A stretch of 64,000 nucleotides of DNA from Nectonema munidae (GCA_030549495.1 JAUIRK010000570.1:730501-794500); one strand, 5' to 3'; positions 12,701 through 22,869 are shown, numbered from the stretch's first letter. Notes: generated by a model from the letters alone, not told the origin. Program-made: numbers and translations.

Positions 12701-15700
12701 TGGTTCTGGAAAGCGCTTCTCAATAAAGTAAAACTTCATCTGATCTTTAGCTTTATGATCAAAAAGACTAATGTCTGGCAAGTTATTTTCAAGTGCTTCC
12801 TGTCTCTCAGTAGAAATATTGTTTTGAGTATGTTCAACAAGAAATGTTGTAGGCAAATCATCAGTATCCATGATTTGACTACTAGGGCCAGCTTCCAAGT
12901 TTTCACTAAAAGTTTCTTTAGTAACAAGTTTGTCTGAGGTTATTTGAATACGTTCGGCATTATCACTTGAAAGTCTTAAATAAAAAGTAAACATATATCT
13001 AAAAAAATTTTTTAAGTGAAAAAAAACTTTTTCTTGCCATCTTCTGTGTTTCTTGATTTGAAGTAATCTGATATTTTTCTTTTGTTCATTATCAAAAAAC
13101 GAATTCAGGAATAGTTACTTGTTTATATAGTAATTAATCAAAAAAAATTTTGATCAAACAAAAATCTAAAAATATTAATCAGAATGATCCAAAATTGTTA
13201 ATACAAAATAATAATTATAACTTACTACGTTTACTCAATATAATAAGTTTATGTATTTCAAAAACTTTAAGTCAAATTTGAAGAGTGGTCGTAAAATGAA
13301 CTTTAAGATTTGCAAATAAACAGGCCATGAAACAACTAGAGAAAATTATATTTAAAAAATTTTTATACAGTTTTTTTAAATTAACAAAAAACTTTTTCAA
13401 GAGTGCAATTTCCAAAACATTTTAAAGAGAATAGTAAAAAAATATAGAGAAAGTATTCATTAACTCCATCATTCAAACACAACAAACATTATATTTGAAA
13501 TTAAAAAATTTCAAAGTTACAAAAAACTAAATAACTTTGCCAGTTATTTTTCAACTTACTTTGATAATTTTAAGGGGGGGGGGGCGCGCCGGGTGCGCCC
13601 CCCCCTTAAATCCGCCACTGGTCTAGATGACAACGTTGACCGGTCTTAGGGCTGCAAAGTCGGCAGTTACTTTTTTAAGTGAATGTTTTGAAGCAAATAC
13701 ATTTCAATGCAGAGGAGTGCTATCTTTGATCGCTTAACATGCTTAATTTTTCTAAATGCCCAAAAGATCACTTTTGAGGAGTTCGTAGTCGTTAGAGATC
13801 AATAAATTCGGAGTCCTACTTTCATGTTCGATTTTATTTAGCCATTTAATGTTTGGAGAATATTTAATTAGTTTGTTTTTAATGATATAAAATATTTAAT
13901 TTTTATAAGAGAATTTATCAATACTGCTTTTTTTTATTTAACTCGTTAAAATGCTTACGGAATTTACTTCTTTAATATAATATAATATAGGAGTTATTAG
14001 CCGGAAGAGATTTAAAGGCCTCCCTCCCCTCACATATGGCGTGTTTGGAATCCTTGAGCTCCTCTTTCAAAAAAGCTTTTGACTAATTTTTAAGCCCATT
14101 ATTTGGCGTTTATAATTTTTTTTACTTTGTTTTATTTGGAAAATAGGTGCAACTTTTAAGTTATTGTATTTTTTTAAGCCTTTTTTCATTTTTGCATTGA
14201 TTTCATAAATGTAGAATTATAAGGGAAAGCCATATAATAAAACTTCAAGAAAATTTTTGATTTTGAAACACCTAGAAATAGATTTATTTTTCGCTGGTGC
14301 TAAATTACTGGGGCTTTTTGCATAATGGTTAATCCGATACTTTATTTTATTTTGTATTTTATTAGTTTAATTTTTTCCAAATTTAGAGAAGTTTTATTTT
14401 AAAAATTAATGTATGGCGATTATGCGGCTTCTTCATCTCCGTATAATTTCCAAATCTTTAAAGAAAGACTCCGATATAATAATATAATTTCCATTGGTTT
14501 AATCTCAACAATTTTGGGCTTCACGATAACGAAACAAAAGATGTGATCATTTTTTTAAACATCTTTTTAACAAAATTTCAAAAAGAAGACAGGATTAACG
14601 ATTCAAACAAATTTAGGAAAATAATTTGAAATTTCTTGTTTGAATTTTTGAATATAATAAAGTAATTCATCAGAAAAGAGCATTTAAATAAATTAGCAGG
14701 ATAATGAAATTGTTTTCATTGTAAAAAAAAGAATAATTTTGCTGTCAAATTTTAAAGAGTTAGTAGAAGTGAGATATAACTAAAATAACTTAAATATTTC
14801 ATGAAAAAAAGAAAAATTATGAATTATTTTAAATATTTTTAACTAATCGGCATTCAAAGATAAAAAGAGAGAAGAAAAAGTTTAATAAAAAAAGTTTTTT
14901 GTAGGGATAATAAAGCATAAATTTCCATCAAATATATTTTTTTAAAGAAAGTTTGTTAGCGCAAATTTGAACGATTAGATTTACATTAACAAATTTTCAG
15001 GCGTATAAATCTTTTAGAAACGTATTTATATCAGATCAAGTTTCTTTTTAATATATATCCAACTGAATCCGCTTTGCATTTTGAATTTTTTTCCATTTTT
15101 TTTAATTTGAATTGATAAATAAGGAACTAAAGCTGTGGCTTCCAAAGTAACCCTTCTAAACATATATGGATCGGAGATAGCCTTCAAAGAGTGAATGAAA
15201 CACCCAGGGACATTAGGATTTTAGTCAATGGGTGAAGAAAAATTACAAAATTTTTTTTTTTAAATATGTTAATTTCCTGTCAAATCCACTACAATAAACT
15301 TCTTATTAAGTTCACGGCACAAAACAATACTATCAACTTTTGATCTTTAGAACGACCCATGCTTTTATATAATTTATATAAATTTAATTTAAATATTAAT
15401 TAATAATATTTTATTATATATAATTTTCAAATACATAGCTTTTATATAAAAAAAAAACAAGTCATCTTGTTCATAAGCTCTTTTTAAGTCAGTTTCATAT
15501 GGTAAATTTATTAGATGCATTCTGGACTGTCTTCAGGCCTTTTAAAACTTGAAAGGTTTACCATGCAAAAGATTACCATGTTGAAAACTAAAAAATCCTA
15601 ATGTAGCTATTTATAATGTCAAGCGGGTTCCTTATTAAATTGTCAGGATTCAGGCCCGCTGACAACTTATTGTGCATGTATGGGGACTGCGGGGTATGCT

Positions 15701-18700
15701 AACATATGCAAATAAAAAACTCTTTGTAATCAGGCTTACCTATCAGAGGCGTAGCTAGTGGGGGGGGGGGGCGCCAGGGGCGGTCCGCCCCGGGCGGCAG
15801 ATTTTAAGGGGCGGCATTTTGTCCTAAGGTCATTTGTTAAAATATTCCATTTAATTTTTAGTTTAAATTTTCTGTTCAATTTAATCGATTCCAGTTTTTT
15901 GTGACTGTTTTAATTTTAGTGGAGGGGGTCAAAAAGGCACCCCCCCCGTCACTGATAGGGTTAGCGTACGAACTTGAATTTTTGGAGGCTTTTGAAACTC
16001 AACGTCATAAAGGGAGGCAGATTTTACAACCGCCCCGGGCGGCAAAAGTGTTAGCTACGCCTCTGTTCCCTATTCATTATTTATTGATAAAAATCTACTT
16101 GTAATTAATATTTCCAATTTGTTGATTAGGTGTTGCGTTCAAACTTTGAATTGGACTGTAATCCAGATGGAAATGTTTTGGAAAAGATATCCCAGATAAC
16201 AGGACTAAGCAAACGCGTGACACAGGTGAAAGTTATCTGATTTAAATGCCGTCCTTCCAAACTTGAACTTTTTGTTACTTTTTGTTGATATTCCTTCAAT
16301 CTAAACATCTTAAGACTTTGACCCGTTAAACACGCGCATATGCCTAAGCTTAAGACATAGGTTTTTAAACTTCTTTATTGGTTTATTAACGTAAGCGTAC
16401 TAATCAGGAGGAGGTATAGATGTTGACGCAGAAGGCACGACTGGTGGTGACCGCGATCTACTTAATTTAGGGAGTGTCGATTTCCCTTCTAATGAATTTA
16501 TTTGTGAATAAAACTTTTCTCGGCGTTAAAACAAAATTTACAGCCTATAAATCAATTGGTGAGTAAAAATCAACTTTTACGATTTTTAACGAAAATAGAC
16601 GAAAAGAAAGTTGAATACGCCAGAAAAGTATCAACAAACGGATGGAAGGTGAGTGCTTATTATACAAGATATATGTGCCAAAATTTATGGCATCGAAATG
16701 ACATGCTTTAATTCCAAATAAAGCCTAGACCACTTTTCTTGACTTTAGTTAATTTAGTGAGATCTCTTTAAATTTAAAATCTCCTAAACAGACAAAATAA
16801 GATAAAGGGTTAACAACAACATTCAATATTTTAAAGAGGTTGGCGAATTGAACATTATGACGCTTTCAATTTAAATTTCGTAACTCCATCAGTCCTCTCC
16901 CCAATTAGTTTCTCCCAAAATTGAAAGTTGAAGAAAAAGTGAGGGTATTACGGTTTTCTCAGACGAATAAAAGCAAGCAGGCATAACGTTATACTTACTT
17001 CTCACTTTGTAAAACTTTCTTTTTACAATACCATGATAGCATTTAGTATTCATTTAGTTTAAATAAAAGTTTTAACCGTACTCATGTGAATATATGCCGA
17101 GAATGAATTTTCCACAAGATAAGGAATTATCGCTATTGAATTTTGATAAATCGTAAAATGCATTGAAAATATATATTTTTTCCTTGAAAAATACTTACAT
17201 ATAAGTCGAAGTGGACGATAAATTGAGGAAAGCAACTCCTTGGAAAAAATATTCACTTAAAGTCCAAAAATTTTCTGTAATTCTTTTTCTCTTTCTTTGA
17301 TAAGAAAATTTTTCTCAATCTATTTTAACCATATGTAACATGTTCGGATATCTAGGTATATAAATTTGATTCAAAAAGGAAAAACTGATTAATATTATTA
17401 TATCATACCTTTCTTCAATTAGAGCAGAATTAAAAAAATCTGAATTTAATTACATTCCTCTTTCTGCAATTTCATTGACAACACAAATATTTGAAATTAT
17501 TTTACAAGCTACAATTTTATCCCATTCTTCGACATCATAATTTGAAAAATCTTAAACTATGTTAAGATGTTTGAAAATAGATGAGGATTTACTTTCAACT
17601 AACACCTCTAGTTGAACAATTGAACATCCTAATCGAAAGTATTAGAAAAATATCCGTTTCCCATATCCTGTAGAAAATTGTAGTCTGTGTTACTACAAGA
17701 CTTCAACTTTTTAAGATTTAATCGTTTTTGGAAGACTCCATCTTAATTAATAATTAATTAATAACTTAATTAATAAGCTTTAATTTCTTCCGTGATTCTT
17801 CAACACATTTTTAGATGATAAACCAATGGAGTTTTTATTTCTTAAAAATTGATTACGGATATTTGTATAGTTGAATGTCGTGTCTTGAGAAAGCTTGTTG
17901 AATAGCATAAAACCAAAAAAGCTTGTTGAATAGCATGATACTTTGTTTGCACAGTTCTTTCAATATTTTTTTTTCAAGTTTCTTTTTTTTTTAAAATAAA
18001 TTATTTTAACTATATATGCTCTTTTGTTATTGTTTCCAGGTTTTCTAACTTTTATGAACCTCAGTTTCACGATCAAGATATATACGAGCTGAAAGTAGAA
18101 GTTTTATGTAATCTAATCGTTAAAACATTTGTTGTGCGAAACTAGTATCATATAAAGGGGGCGTGAGTAAGGTTGGTTAGATACTAAGTTTCGTTACCTC
18201 AAGGTCTTGGCTTCGATCCCCCATCAAGCCTACTTTCCTCATAGTTCGATACAAGCGGCGCAATTGTGCCTTCTCGATGAAAATACCCCACGCTAATGTA
18301 ACCTTTTCCTTTACCTTAGTACATATAGTGAAGCATTTGACAAAACGTGTACTCCTTTTTTTGCTACATGGAGCAATTAAATGCATAGCAAGTGATTTAA
18401 CTATTTTTTTAATCTCATATATTACAACAACAGGCATTCTCTATTCACATTAAAATTTATTTTTTAAAGTATAAGTATTATTTTTCGATTGCAATGAAAG
18501 TTTAAAGAATATAGAAGATTTCCAAAAATCCTTAATTTATTATGCTTCTATTAATGATTCAAGAATAACCGATTATATTTTTGGTCATACATCAATTCTA
18601 GTCATAGTAGAAACAAAATTTCCATTCTTTAAACATCTTATAGAATGGGGTTGCATCACATTAACAAATAGGATTTTTTTATCTTAATTTTTTTATAAGG

Positions 18701-21700
18701 GAATGCAAGATTTCTTTTCTTTTCATTCTTTTTCAATCATATAAAATCTCAAAACATCAACTGTTAGATATGAAGACATTTTTCAATCTCCCATCATTTT
18801 ATTCGGATAAAGTGTATATATCTGTTATTTAGCAGTTTTCCTCTGTCTTAATTTTTCCATCTTACTAAAAATGTCACATCGGTAAAAAAGCATTTTTTTT
18901 CCGATTTGTCCTTGAACTTATAATTTTGTTTTCTTTCTTGCGTCGTAACCAGAAAAGAAGAGCAGAGCTTTTTGATAGACAGAAATAGCCGGAATACTAG
19001 CTTTTTGCTAATGCTTGAGTATTTGTTCAGCAACTTCTTTTGAACTAATGACATTCAATTTTGTTTTATTTCATTAACCCTCATTTATATGCAAAAAAGA
19101 TATTAGTGCCTGCAAAAATGTTAGAAGTATGAAGAAATTTGCCTGAAGAAAAAAATACATATAAAAGTAGCAATTTAAAAAATACGAAGGCTTGGAAAAA
19201 CAAATGCTGATCAAAATTAAGATAGAAGGCCCCTGCCTATAATATAACATATGAACGTTTACAATTGAAAGAAATGGCTACTTATGCCCTATCACTTCTT
19301 AAAAATGCGTCAAAATAGTTAAACTTTTTCAAAAATTTTAAAATAATATTTTTGTATCTAATGACTTGAATCAAAATGAAAGGATCAAACTCAACGAAAT
19401 GCGCCAATTAACAAAAAGTAAAAACTAAGAAATTAGTTCCGGCTTATTGCACGTTGTTTTTTCAAACTTCGGTCTCGTTTACTTGAATGTAGTTTTTAAG
19501 GATGCAAGTCTCGGACCATTTATCATAATCTGTTTGGGATGGATCAATCTGTATCTATGCATTGCATATTCATCAATCCGTTTTTCGTTGGCTTGCATCA
19601 AGATATAGAAAAGTATGAACGATCTTCTTTTACATCTTCTTCGTCTTATATTCAACTATCCACTGAAAACCTATAGAGTTTGAAGCATCCAGATAGAGTA
19701 CTTCCTTTATAGTGTCTCATCACGCTGTTGAAATGGAATGTAGCGCAAGAAACGTGATAGACTAGACCAAGTCAGCTAGTGTATTTACAGTGTCGTCCAT
19801 CTTTGTGGTAACTTGCAGCATTAACAAGTTTCAATATTTTGCCTCTAGCGAACGGATTACTCATTGGTCAAGTGGCTGAAAGAGAGACTTATGATTAGAT
19901 TGCAGAAACTTCAATGTGACTTGAAAAAGGTCAATTATAGCTGGTGTCATGCTTTTTTATTGGATGTGTACGCAACTGGCAACTGTATTTTTGACACTTT
20001 TCATGCTTCTTGGTCTTTTCGACTTTCCAATAACTATTGCTCTTAATATTTCACCTGTCGCGCTTCTCTCGAACAATACAGTTGCCGTTCTTTTGAAATC
20101 CCTGTATTGCTGTCACTGCTTGATTTGGTTCCAAGAGTTTTTTTCGGCAAAGCACTCTTATATCTCTCAAGTAAAAAAGGAATTGTTTGGATCGTGTCTT
20201 CTACTCTTTTTTCATCTATGTCAGCTCTTTTTTCCTAAAAGCGAATAGGATTGTATGAAGTAATGGGACTTCTAAGAACAAAGTCATGTAACGGAAGCTT
20301 TGAATTTAAGATATTCATTACCAAGAAATTTGCTGTATTTGCCTGCATTGGCTTGGATGATTGGATGCGATATTGGAAAATTTTGGCTCGTGATTTAGCG
20401 AAACATTCATGCATCATATTGTTCAACTTGTCAAATTTACAATAGGTTTAATCAACTTTTCAATGTTCTTTTCAGATAAATTTAGATACGTGTCGACTTT
20501 TTTCAATATAGCGCATACTGTACTAATACCAATGCTTTACATTTCGGTGAGTTTTTCTTAGTTGGCTTACCGAAGGTTTTTCATTCATTAACTAAGTGAA
20601 CTTTGTTTTGCAAATCTAATTCACATCTTACTCATTTACGTCGAAGTGCAGACATTGTGATTAAAATATTCATCAACAAACTGAAAACTTAAGAACATAA
20701 AATAAATTAACACGTCATACAATTAAGCTTTATTGATGTGTAATGGGTATCGATTTGTATCATAATTCAAAAAGGGAACTGATAAAAAAAATTTGCACAT
20801 TGTTTAGGGAAAATTCAGCCTTTGGACATTTTTACTCGGGACAATTCATCATATGGGCAATTCAGTCTCGATAAATTTCCGCCTTAAGACAATATCAATA
20901 TCAACAAATATAGAGACTGAATTTTTTTGAGACCGAATTCTCCAAAAGCAAATTGTCTTGAAGCGGAATTGTTGAAGGGCCGATGTGTCATGAGGCTGAA
21001 TTGTCCTTGAACCTGCCTGTATACATACATATTAAGTGTTTAGGATTTATGTGAATGTATTTTTCCCGTTTACAAACAATTAAATTTGCGTTTTTCCAAA
21101 AATTTAGGTTCGGTTTTAATATTAGGAGCATTCGTTTTGAGAAGGATTTTTTACGAACAATTTCAGAGACAAATAAATGGGACGGACATTGTGTTTCGGC
21201 CTATAGGAAATTTTTCATAAGAATCCCGTTTAGAGAGTTTTCACTTTACTACTTATCATCAAATATAACATCTACTTATTTGAAGCGCCAATAATTTTAT
21301 TTTTGATAAAACGAAATAAAAAATTTTTATTGAATTTTTTTTACAAAATTAGTTTTTTATCCTTTAACAGATAGATATGTAAACTAGACAAATGTTAATA
21401 TTAAGCGTATCTACCTTAACTTTCATCCAATGTTATTTATCGTTAATGTAATTTTGCAGTTTTACTGTCATGAATCTACCATAAAACTTTCACAATTATT
21501 AAAATTTTAATACAAATTAGTAAAAATTATATCAATGATTGATATGATTGTGATGCTTTAAACATACTCATTGCTCTCAATTTCACAGAGTTACATAACT
21601 AGAAAGAAAACAGGCGACATTTTCATGTCACAAAGTTGCCGGTGATATAAATACTTATGGTTAATATGAGCTTCGAAATATTTAAACTCTTTTTCGATAT

Positions 21701-22519
21701 AAAATAAAGATATAAGTAATGGATGTGGTGATGTCATAACGTGATTTATGACATTTTTAAATGTAAAATTTACTGCTTACTTGCAACAAATATATCACGA
21801 AGTTTCTCGCGATTCTCAACAAACTTATTGACTTTATCCTATTTTTTATTATAATAAGAATTTGAAGAAAAAGTAAAATTTTTGAAGATTTTTACTAAAA
21901 CATATTTCAACTAATATCCGTGTATACATTTTGGAGTCATAAAAATTATATCATAATTAGAATGTTTAACATTTATAAACATCGTAGATGACACATATTC
22001 TGTTTTGAATCCTGTTTAGTGAAAATATTTAGGATTTGAAGAAGAGAAGTTTTCCTTCGAAATCTATTTATTAAAAGTATAAGTCAAAAATTCTCAACTA
22101 TATTTTTAACCCTTTCGTGACCAGTGTATCATATATGATACATAAACAATTTTACCTTCATCTGCTTTTTCAAATAGTTTGTATATGAATCTTCTGCTTT
22201 TTAATAAATATCGTCTGATTTTTCTGTTCACGAAAGGGTTAATCAAGAAGATAATAATGCTATCATTTTTTGAGCAGTTTGTGTTTAGCTATTGTCGTAT
22301 ATTTATGATATTAATCTTTATATATATAAAGATGTTTAGTGTCAAATATGTTTAGATATCCATTTTTGTGTATTTTAGGTTTGGTTTCAAAATTCTCGTG
22401 CGAGGCAAAAAAAGTTCATATTTTGTCAAGATCAGTGCTCGGAAAACTTTCTCATCAAAAATCATATTCACATGAAGGAAGAGGAAAGTGAAGAAGATAG
22501 CTACTTCTCATTAAGTTAG
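3635..22519 (+). CDS. Awh: LIM-homeodomain transcription factor, Arrowhead/LHX6-8 type (last three exons)
   Basis: Three plus-strand exons (3635-3717, 16130-16225, 22379-22519) join in frame into a homeodomain. They give KRIRTTFTEEQLQ (homeodomain residues 2-14), then VLRSNFELDCNPDG...GLSKRVTQ (15-46), then VWFQNSRARQKK (47-58). The key positions R5, F8, L16, F20, L40, W48, F49, N51 and R53 are all present. The NPDG turn and the SKRVTQVWFQNSRARQKK-type third helix match the Arrowhead/LHX6/LHX8 group of LIM-homeodomain proteins. These are nuclear DNA-binding regulators of neural and imaginal cell fate. The reading ends at TAG 22517-22519, leaving a short acidic tail (MKEEESEEDSYFSLS). The LIM domains must lie 5' of the window. 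Introns of 12.4 and 6.2 kb are full of transposons. The identification is firm at LIM-homeodomain level and likely for the Arrowhead subgroup. Confidence 0.87.
4154..6431 (-). mobile_element. piggyBac-type DNA transposon remnant, copy 1
   Basis: On the minus strand, 6431-6138 is an acidic Ser/Glu-rich N-terminus of the kind piggyBac transposases carry. 5891-5571 holds a segment with an IRTFMRFDSRREGN-like block and a later YSGRSSIKV block, matching the family's FLHFND...FKGR region. 5042-4977 gives WPVAIFTNSLGIAANNSWVI, the C-terminal domain. 4837-4643 encodes LLSFYGF followed by the Cys-rich zinc finger (CKPRKGGTRKCSLCGKFICK). Several frameshifts and stops separate these blocks, so the copy is dead. 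A probable terminus lies at 4154-4171: TTAA then CCTTAGCAGGACGG, with a subterminal perfect hairpin ATGGGAGT-TTT-ACTCCCAT nearby. The matching right end was not found. The protein is the same family as copy 2. Confidence 0.7.
6432..7422. other. AT-rich intron sequence with a short hairpin repeat
   Basis: The interval 6758-6811 forms an inverted repeat: AACCACCACTAGTTTTT at the left, and AAAAACTATTG then TGGTGGTT at the right. It is MITE-like but only about 54 bp. A 13-bp motif TAGATGGCGTTAA at 7225-7237 recurs near both piggyBac remnants. No gene was seen. Confidence 0.4.
7423..8018 (-). mobile_element. Internally deleted hAT (Buster/Charlie-like) element
   Basis: The left end reads CAGTGGTTCCCAACCTTTTT, a widespread hAT terminal inverted repeat. 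The right end TTGGAAACGCTAG is a decayed complement. The minus-strand frame 7900-7610 encodes the C-terminal dimerisation region of a Buster-type transposase, with FSTTYLCEKGFS, KTKKRTRLNVTNDARLALS and a terminal LQPSH. Only this C-terminal part remains, so the copy lacks the catalytic core and cannot be autonomous. Flanking 8-mers do not match well, so a target duplication is not confirmed. Confidence 0.75.
8019..8649. other. Unassigned AT-rich intron sequence
   Basis: No coding signal was seen. A copy of the TAGGTGGCGTTAA motif lies at 8515-8527, just outside the second piggyBac remnant, and may mark that element's subterminal region. Confidence 0.3.
8650..9420 (-). mobile_element. piggyBac-type transposon remnant, copy 2 (C-terminal half of transposase)
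   Basis: Two minus-strand frames cover the C-terminal half of a piggyBac transposase. 9389-9078 contains SGCGIFTDKFFTSHDL and then DITLCGTVNGNKRFIPRI. This matches the family's D-x-(F/W)-FTS and GT...N(R/K)...(I/L)P region, so the Asp is probably one of the catalytic triad. The reading continues as GVDAVNRMIRNYRSYK and then, at 9063-8650, RRWPLAAFCNYLDITCLNTW, LLSFYGY and a C-terminal zinc finger (CYICLSKRNKTTRTCSKC, then CKNH). A frame break lies between the two frames near 9070. The N-terminal half is missing. Sharing of LLSFYG plus zinc finger with copy 1 shows a common family. Confidence 0.82.
9819..9944 (+). repeat. GC-richer structured block with (TTAA)n tail, SINE-like
   Basis: This 126-bp block stands out from AT-rich surroundings. 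It contains two short hairpins, AGTCCA-loop-TGGACT and ATCC-GAAA-GGAT, then a GGGTGCGAAC stretch that weakly resembles a pol III B box. It ends in TTAATTAATTAATTAATTAA. A short repeat tail after a structured head suggests a SINE or other small-RNA-derived insertion, but no known RNA family was recognised. Confidence 0.4.
10260..10267. repeat. Target site duplication GTCTAGAT, left
   Basis: This 8-bp sequence is identical to 13621-13628 and sits directly outside the hAT termini. Confidence 0.9.
10268..13620 (-). mobile_element. Nearly complete hAT transposon (ZMYM1-like)
   Basis: The element is 3353 bp long, bounded by an exact 8-bp duplication GTCTAGAT, the size hAT transposases make. The left end is CAGGCGCGGATTCAA. 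The right end, read inward, is CAGTGGCGGATTTAA, matching 12 of 15 bases. It carries one long minus-strand transposase frame interrupted once. The perfect duplication and near-intact frame indicate a fairly recent insertion into the first visible intron of the LIM-homeodomain gene. A G-run and C-run lie just inside the right end. Confidence 0.93.
10538..12994 (-). pseudogene. hAT transposase, ZMYM1/TTF-type zinc-finger family, one in-frame stop
   Basis: The minus-strand frame runs from ATG at 12994 for 518 codons to a TAG at 11440-11438, then continues in the same frame for 15 codons to an ATG and 284 more residues, ending at 10538. Together it would be about 818 codons, a normal length for this family. 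Seen in order: a TTF-type zinc-finger region (REWFNIFKFIGYSKL, then GIFCIACRFFPN and a His about 30 residues on), a DUF4371-like catalytic core (QCDEVNDVSNWEQLGIV, then TVDGAANMSGKYNGFAAK), and a C-terminal hAT dimerisation region (SSSGVKRGNSSLKHIKGA, then RLNALLLLYVSRDI). The enzyme would cut and join the element's ends in the nucleus. The single stop probably inactivates this copy. Confidence 0.9.
13621..13628. repeat. Target site duplication GTCTAGAT, right
   Basis: The exact partner of 10260-10267. Confidence 0.9.
13629..15743. other. AT-rich intron sequence of the LIM-homeodomain gene
   Basis: No exon or element was recognised. At 15651 a CAGGCCCGCTGAC string resembles a hAT terminus (compare 38790-38807) but no partner end was found. 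Confidence 0.4.
15744..16065. mobile_element. Non-autonomous hAT MITE
   Basis: The termini are CAGAGGCGTAGCTA and, reversed, CAGAGGCGTAGCTA: a perfect 14-bp inverted repeat. Flanks are TTACCTAT (15736-15743) and TTCCCTAT (16066-16073), an 8-bp target duplication with one mismatch. The body is 322 bp, with a G-run and two GGGGCGGCA motifs at the left and their complement near the right. It has no coding capacity. It ends 64 bp upstream of homeobox exon B. Confidence 0.92.
16130..16225 (+). CDS. Awh: Arrowhead-like homeobox exon B (helices 1-3)
   Basis: The acceptor is TTGATTAG and the donor is GTGAAA. The exon has 96 nt, exactly 32 codons, phase 0 at both ends. It starts VLRSNFELDCNPDG and ends ITGLSKRVTQ, covering homeodomain residues 15-46. 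The intron after residue 46 is a common homeobox intron position. A hAT MITE ends 64 bp upstream. Confidence 0.9.
16226..18156. other. AT-rich intron sequence
   Basis: No further homeobox-gene exon was recognised. A 21-bp unit around AAGCTTGTTGAATAGCAT is duplicated at about 17889-17935, and a TTAATTAA-rich patch lies at 17740-17780. Confidence 0.4.
18157..18325 (+). mobile_element. tRNA-derived SINE, family 1
   Basis: A GCGTGAGTAAGGTTGGTTAG head (A-box-like) is followed by GGCTTCGATCCCC (B-box-like). It shares the downstream body TAGTTCGATACAAG(C/T)GG with 38585-38730 and, more weakly, with 47191-47345. The three copies in this window support a dispersed family. Confidence 0.65.
18326..19569. 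other. AT-rich intron sequence
   Basis: No gene or repeat was recognised apart from short non-conserved open frames. Confidence 0.4.
19570..20660 (-). mobile_element. Possible pogo/Tigger-like transposon relic
   Basis: Minus-strand fragments starting near 20660 read MSALRRK, then a GISTVCAILKKVD-like stretch near 20520. They resemble the N-terminal helix-turn-helix of CENP-B/pogo transposases. Downstream text is broken into many frames and no DDE motif could be placed. No terminal repeats were seen. The assignment is weak. Confidence 0.3.
20808..21006. mobile_element. Short TIR element (MITE) with GACAATTC motifs
   Basis: The ends GGAAAATTCAGCCT and, reversed, GGACAATTCAGCCT form a 14-bp inverted repeat with one mismatch. 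Inside, CAATTCAGTCTCG is answered by GAGACTGAATT, so most of the 199 bp can fold back. It has no coding capacity. The superfamily and target duplication are unclear. Confidence 0.6.
21007..22109. other. AT-rich intron sequence
   Basis: A 79-residue open frame at 21055-21294 has no recognisable domain and is probably chance. Nothing else was seen. Confidence 0.4.
22110..22238. mobile_element. piggyBac MITE flanked by TTAA
   Basis: The element is 129 bp between TTAA at 22106-22109 and TTAA at 22239-22242. The left end CCCTTTCGTGACCAG and the reversed right end CCCTTTCGTGAACAG match 14 of 15. A TGTATCATATATGATACA palindrome lies just inside the left end. TTAA duplication and CCCTTT termini are hallmarks of piggyBac elements. 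The right TTAA is 136 bp upstream of the last homeobox exon. Confidence 0.88.
22379..22519 (+). CDS. Awh: Arrowhead-like homeobox exon C (recognition helix and C-terminus)
   Basis: The acceptor is GTGTATTTTAG. The exon opens VWFQNSRARQKKFIF (homeodomain 47 onward, recognition helix with W48, F49, N51 and R53), and 46 codons later reaches TAG. The tail after the homeodomain is only about 32 residues and ends in a Glu/Asp/Ser-rich stretch. That is short for a LIM-homeodomain protein, so an alternative last exon elsewhere is possible. Confidence 0.88.
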   Translation, partial: VWFQNSRARQKKFIFCQDQCSENFLIKNHIHMKEEESEEDSYFSLS

Positions 22520-22712
22520 GAATCCAAAGAACATTCCGTCTATAGTTTGAACCAAATTTATTTTTAATATTTCTTCATCTCATTCCAAATGAAGTATCAA
22601 AATGAAGACTACAAAGTAGATATACTGATATATGAGTTAAAATACATTTAATTAAAATCTTTCAAAGTTTATATTTTTTTCTTCAAATTCTAACTGATAA
22701 AAAGTAGGATAA

Positions 22713-22718
22713 AATAAA
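22713..22718 (+). promoter_or_regulatory. Candidate poly(A) signal of the LIM-homeodomain gene
   Basis: AATAAA lies 194 bp after the TAG stop, in AT-rich DNA where such hexamers are frequent. It is the first good candidate, but weak alone. Confidence 0.4.
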
Positions 22719-22869
22719 TAAGTTTATTTAAAATGTTTTAAGTTGAGTTATTTTCTGAGAGCATAATTTTTCTTAACTTTTAAATTTGAAGAATATATTT
22801 AGATTGGATTTATACTTATAATGGCCAAACAAATTTCTTAATATTTGATACTTTGTATTTTCGAAGAAT

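Noticed and set aside
16404-16511. Gly/Asp-rich reading after CAG with AATAAA just downstream, a possible alternative last exon for the homeobox gene
   Set aside because: In the phase required after exon B it stops after three codons, and TACTAA lies too close to the AG to be a normal branch point.
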